7,816 bases of DNA from Pseudomonadota bacterium (GTDB taxonomy: Bacteria; Pseudomonadota; Gammaproteobacteria; Arenicellales; UBA868), in the NCBI GenBank assembly GCA_018661145.1, contig JABJIU010000244.1, positions 1 through 7,816 on the forward strand, given 5' to 3'. A model generated the notes under the pieces. The model was given only the letters and a program-made list of their open reading frames with translations. It was not told the DNA's origin and did no database searches. Every line of letters begins with the position of its first letter. Position 1 is the stretch's first letter. Positions 6,909-7,816 of this stretch are shown here, piece by piece. Position numbers and translations under genes: made by a program.

Positions 6909-7265
6909 TCAACTAGGGCCAGTCTTTTCGCTTGCGTCTTCGCGAAGCGTCTTGGCAGACTCGTTAATCGAGTCGACAACATCAGTCATGGCATCGTCCT
7001 CTTTGATGGACTCCGTCGCTCTATTGAGATCTTCACTGACATCGTCTTTGATGCTATTCACTTCTTCGCCCAGTTTGCGCATGTCAGCCAGTTCACTTTC
7101 CCGGATTTCGCGGTCAATATCTGACTTCACATCTGAGACCATCCGCCGCGCGCGACCGATCCACATACCCGCCGTACGCGCAGCACGCGGCAGACGCTCC
7201 GGCCCCAGTACCACCAGGGCGATCGAAGCGATGATTACAATTTCAAGAAAGCCAATGTCGAACAT
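6909..7265 (-). CDS. tatB: Sec-independent protein translocase subunit TatB
   Basis: Single-span partner of TatC in the receptor complex that accepts twin-arginine precursors. The product is 118 residues. MFDIGFLEIVIIASIALVV is the N-terminal membrane helix with the polar E8 typical of TatB. The LGPERLP hinge (20-26) follows, then an amphipathic helix rich in Arg/Lys (27-50) and a long charged, probably helical, tail. The MFDIGF start and the Pro-Glu-Arg hinge separate it from TatA. ATG at 7265 is preceded by an AAGG-type ribosome site. It sits 20 bases after tatA and 13 before tatC, the classic tatABC order. Confidence 0.97.
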   Translation of the reverse strand: MFDIGFLEIVIIASIALVVLGPERLPRAARTAGMWIGRARRMVSDVKSDIDREIRESELADMRKLGEEVNSIKDDVSEDLNRATESIKEDDAMTDVVDSINESAKTLREDASEKTGPS

Positions 7266-7285
7266 GGCGCTACCCTTGGGGTAGA

Positions 7286-7540
7286 TCAGACTTTGGCGTT
7301 TTCTTTATCCGAACTAGCCTCTTCGGCAGATTCGGCAAGGCTCTCCTGACTGGCTTCAGCGTCGGCTTCGGCTTCCGTCGACTCCTCTGCATTTGCACCG
7401 TCTTTCATCGTGCTGCGAAAGCCCTTCACCGCACCTCCAAGATCAGTACCGAGATTACGTAATTTTTTTGTGCCAAAAAGCAGCAGCACAATCACCAGAA
7501 CGATGAGTAACTGCCAGATACTGATGCCGCCCAATCCCAT
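7286..7540 (-). CDS. tatA: Sec-independent protein translocase subunit TatA
   Basis: Pore- or patch-forming subunit of the Tat translocase, recruited to TatBC when a folded substrate is bound. The 84-residue product has a short N-terminus, a membrane helix (about 8-22), the FG hinge at 22-23, the amphipathic helix KKLRNLGTDLGGAVKGF (25-41), and then a tail rich in Ala, Glu and Ser with about 12 acidic residues. GISIWQLLIV and FGTKKLRNLG are typical of TatA. The ATG at 7540 is well placed, with AGGAG at 7552-7548 seven bases upstream, the strongest ribosome site of the minus-strand row. As the first gene behind the promoter candidate it is expected to be the most highly translated, which fits the excess of TatA known over TatB and TatC. 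Codons 24-26 contain an A AAA AAA run. Confidence 0.97.
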   Translation of the reverse strand: MGLGGISIWQLLIVLVIVLLLFGTKKLRNLGTDLGGAVKGFRSTMKDGANAEESTEAEADAEASQESLAESAEEASSDKENAKV

Positions 7541-7572
7541 AACTCTTCTCCTGTCCTACTTGATGTGGTCTT

Positions 7573-7590
7573 TTCCCGCGCACCCGGGAA
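7573..7590 (-). other. Hairpin in the tatA leader
   Basis: TTCCCG and CGGGAA (7573-7578 and 7585-7590) can pair as a six-base-pair stem with a six-base GC-rich loop, about 20 bases upstream of the tatA ribosome site. No T run follows on either strand, so it is not an intrinsic terminator. If the promoter candidate is right it would lie in a leader of roughly 90 bases. A role in translation or mRNA stability is only inferred. Confidence 0.35.
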
Positions 7591-7637
7591 GGGCGCTATA
7601 CGGGTCATTACGGCTTCGCCCGACTGGGCCGCCGCTA

Positions 7638-7666
7638 TTTATAGTACACATGATAACCGCTTTTAA
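7638..7666 (-). promoter_or_regulatory. Candidate sigma70 promoter of the tat operon
   Basis: Reading the minus strand, TTAAAA (7666-7661, four of six matches to the -35 consensus) is followed by a 17-base spacer and TATAAA (7643-7638, five of six matches to the -10). Transcription would begin near 7631, giving a leader of about 90 bases before tatA. It is the best promoter match in the 7541-7757 gap and lies where an operon promoter is expected. No operator or activator site is recognised. Confidence 0.55.
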
Positions 7667-7757
7667 AAAGCTGTGGGAAGTACCTGGTTTAAATCGGGAA
7701 TTAGCCAACAATCAGTAACTATTATCGTGGTATCCAGTACTTGATCAGCTTCAACCA

Positions 7758-7816
7758 CTAAAACCGAGGATTTGGTACTTCTTCACGCTCGGGCATGAAG
7801 TTACTAATCGACGCTA
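7758..7816 (-). CDS. Possible C-terminal end of an upstream minus-strand gene (partial)
   Basis: The right edge of the window holds an open minus-strand frame that ends in TAG at 7760-7758 and reads ASISNFMPEREEVPNPRF before the stop. Eighteen codons cannot prove coding, but the charged, proline-containing sequence is plausible as a protein end, and a gene upstream of tatA in the same direction would be normal. I do not recognise the family; it does not look like the end of HisE or HinT, which often precede tat genes. An internal ATG would only give a 12-residue peptide. The remaining 7541-7757 carries the promoter candidate and leader hairpin but no other gene. Confidence 0.3.
   Translation of the reverse strand, partial: ASISNFMPEREEVPNPRF

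Noticed and set aside
6633..7284. Plus-strand open frames across tatB and tatC (6633-7124 and 6886-7284)
   Set aside because: They are Ser/Ala/Arg-rich translations complementary to tatB and tatC, with no family resemblance.
7573..7590. Leader hairpin as a terminator or riboswitch
   Set aside because: There is no T tract on either strand and no resemblance to a known riboswitch; it is kept only as a possible leader structure.
7677..7781. GAAGTACC (7677-7684) and GGTACTTC (7774-7781) as a possible inverted repeat
   Set aside because: Eight bases separated by about 90 bases in an AT-richer stretch could arise by chance; no terminal repeats, duplication or transposase fragment accompany it.

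Overview
The window looks like chromosomal DNA from a sulfur-oxidising proteobacterium, most likely gammaproteobacterial. The evidence is the left end, which carries both subunits of dissimilatory adenylylsulfate (APS) reductase (aprB, aprA). Their AprB has the compact ferredoxin cysteine spacing that I associate with sulfur oxidisers rather than sulfate reducers. A separate three-component Tat system (tatA, tatB, tatC) fits a Gram-negative proteobacterium. The species cannot be named from this sequence.

Layout. Bases 22-2324 (+): aprB and aprA, translationally coupled by a one-base stop/start overlap and closed by a strong intrinsic terminator at 2339-2369. Bases 2453-4003 (+): a solitary gene for a TPR-type repeat protein of about 516 residues, whose repeats recur at exactly 47 residues. 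From there to the right end everything reads on the minus strand, as one tightly packed row in transcription order: tatA (7540-7286), tatB (7265-6909), tatC (6895-6044), a GNAT acetyltransferase (6020-5592), a small divergent protein kinase (5572-4841) and a PP2C-type phosphatase (4830-4000). The gaps are 20, 13, 23, 19 and 10 bases, so the six genes probably form one operon. It would be driven from a sigma70-like promoter candidate at 7638-7666. The last bases may hold the C-terminal end of another minus-strand gene.

How the parts fit. AprBA catalyses the AMP- and sulfite-dependent step of sulfite oxidation in the cytoplasm. Its membrane electron acceptor (AprM or Qmo) is not in view and does not lie directly downstream. 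TatABC exports folded proteins, commonly cofactor-containing periplasmic enzymes, and is probably housekeeping here. The kinase and the phosphatase form an opposing pair. The phosphatase gene converges on the TPR gene so tightly that their stop codons overlap in one CTAG, with no recognisable terminator between them. The kinase/PP2C pair with the repeat protein is the least explained part of the window: I infer a small cytosolic phospho-signalling module with a repeat scaffold, but its inputs and targets are unknown. The kinase departs from the canonical pattern in several places.

No tRNA, rRNA, CRISPR array, insertion sequence or attachment site was seen.
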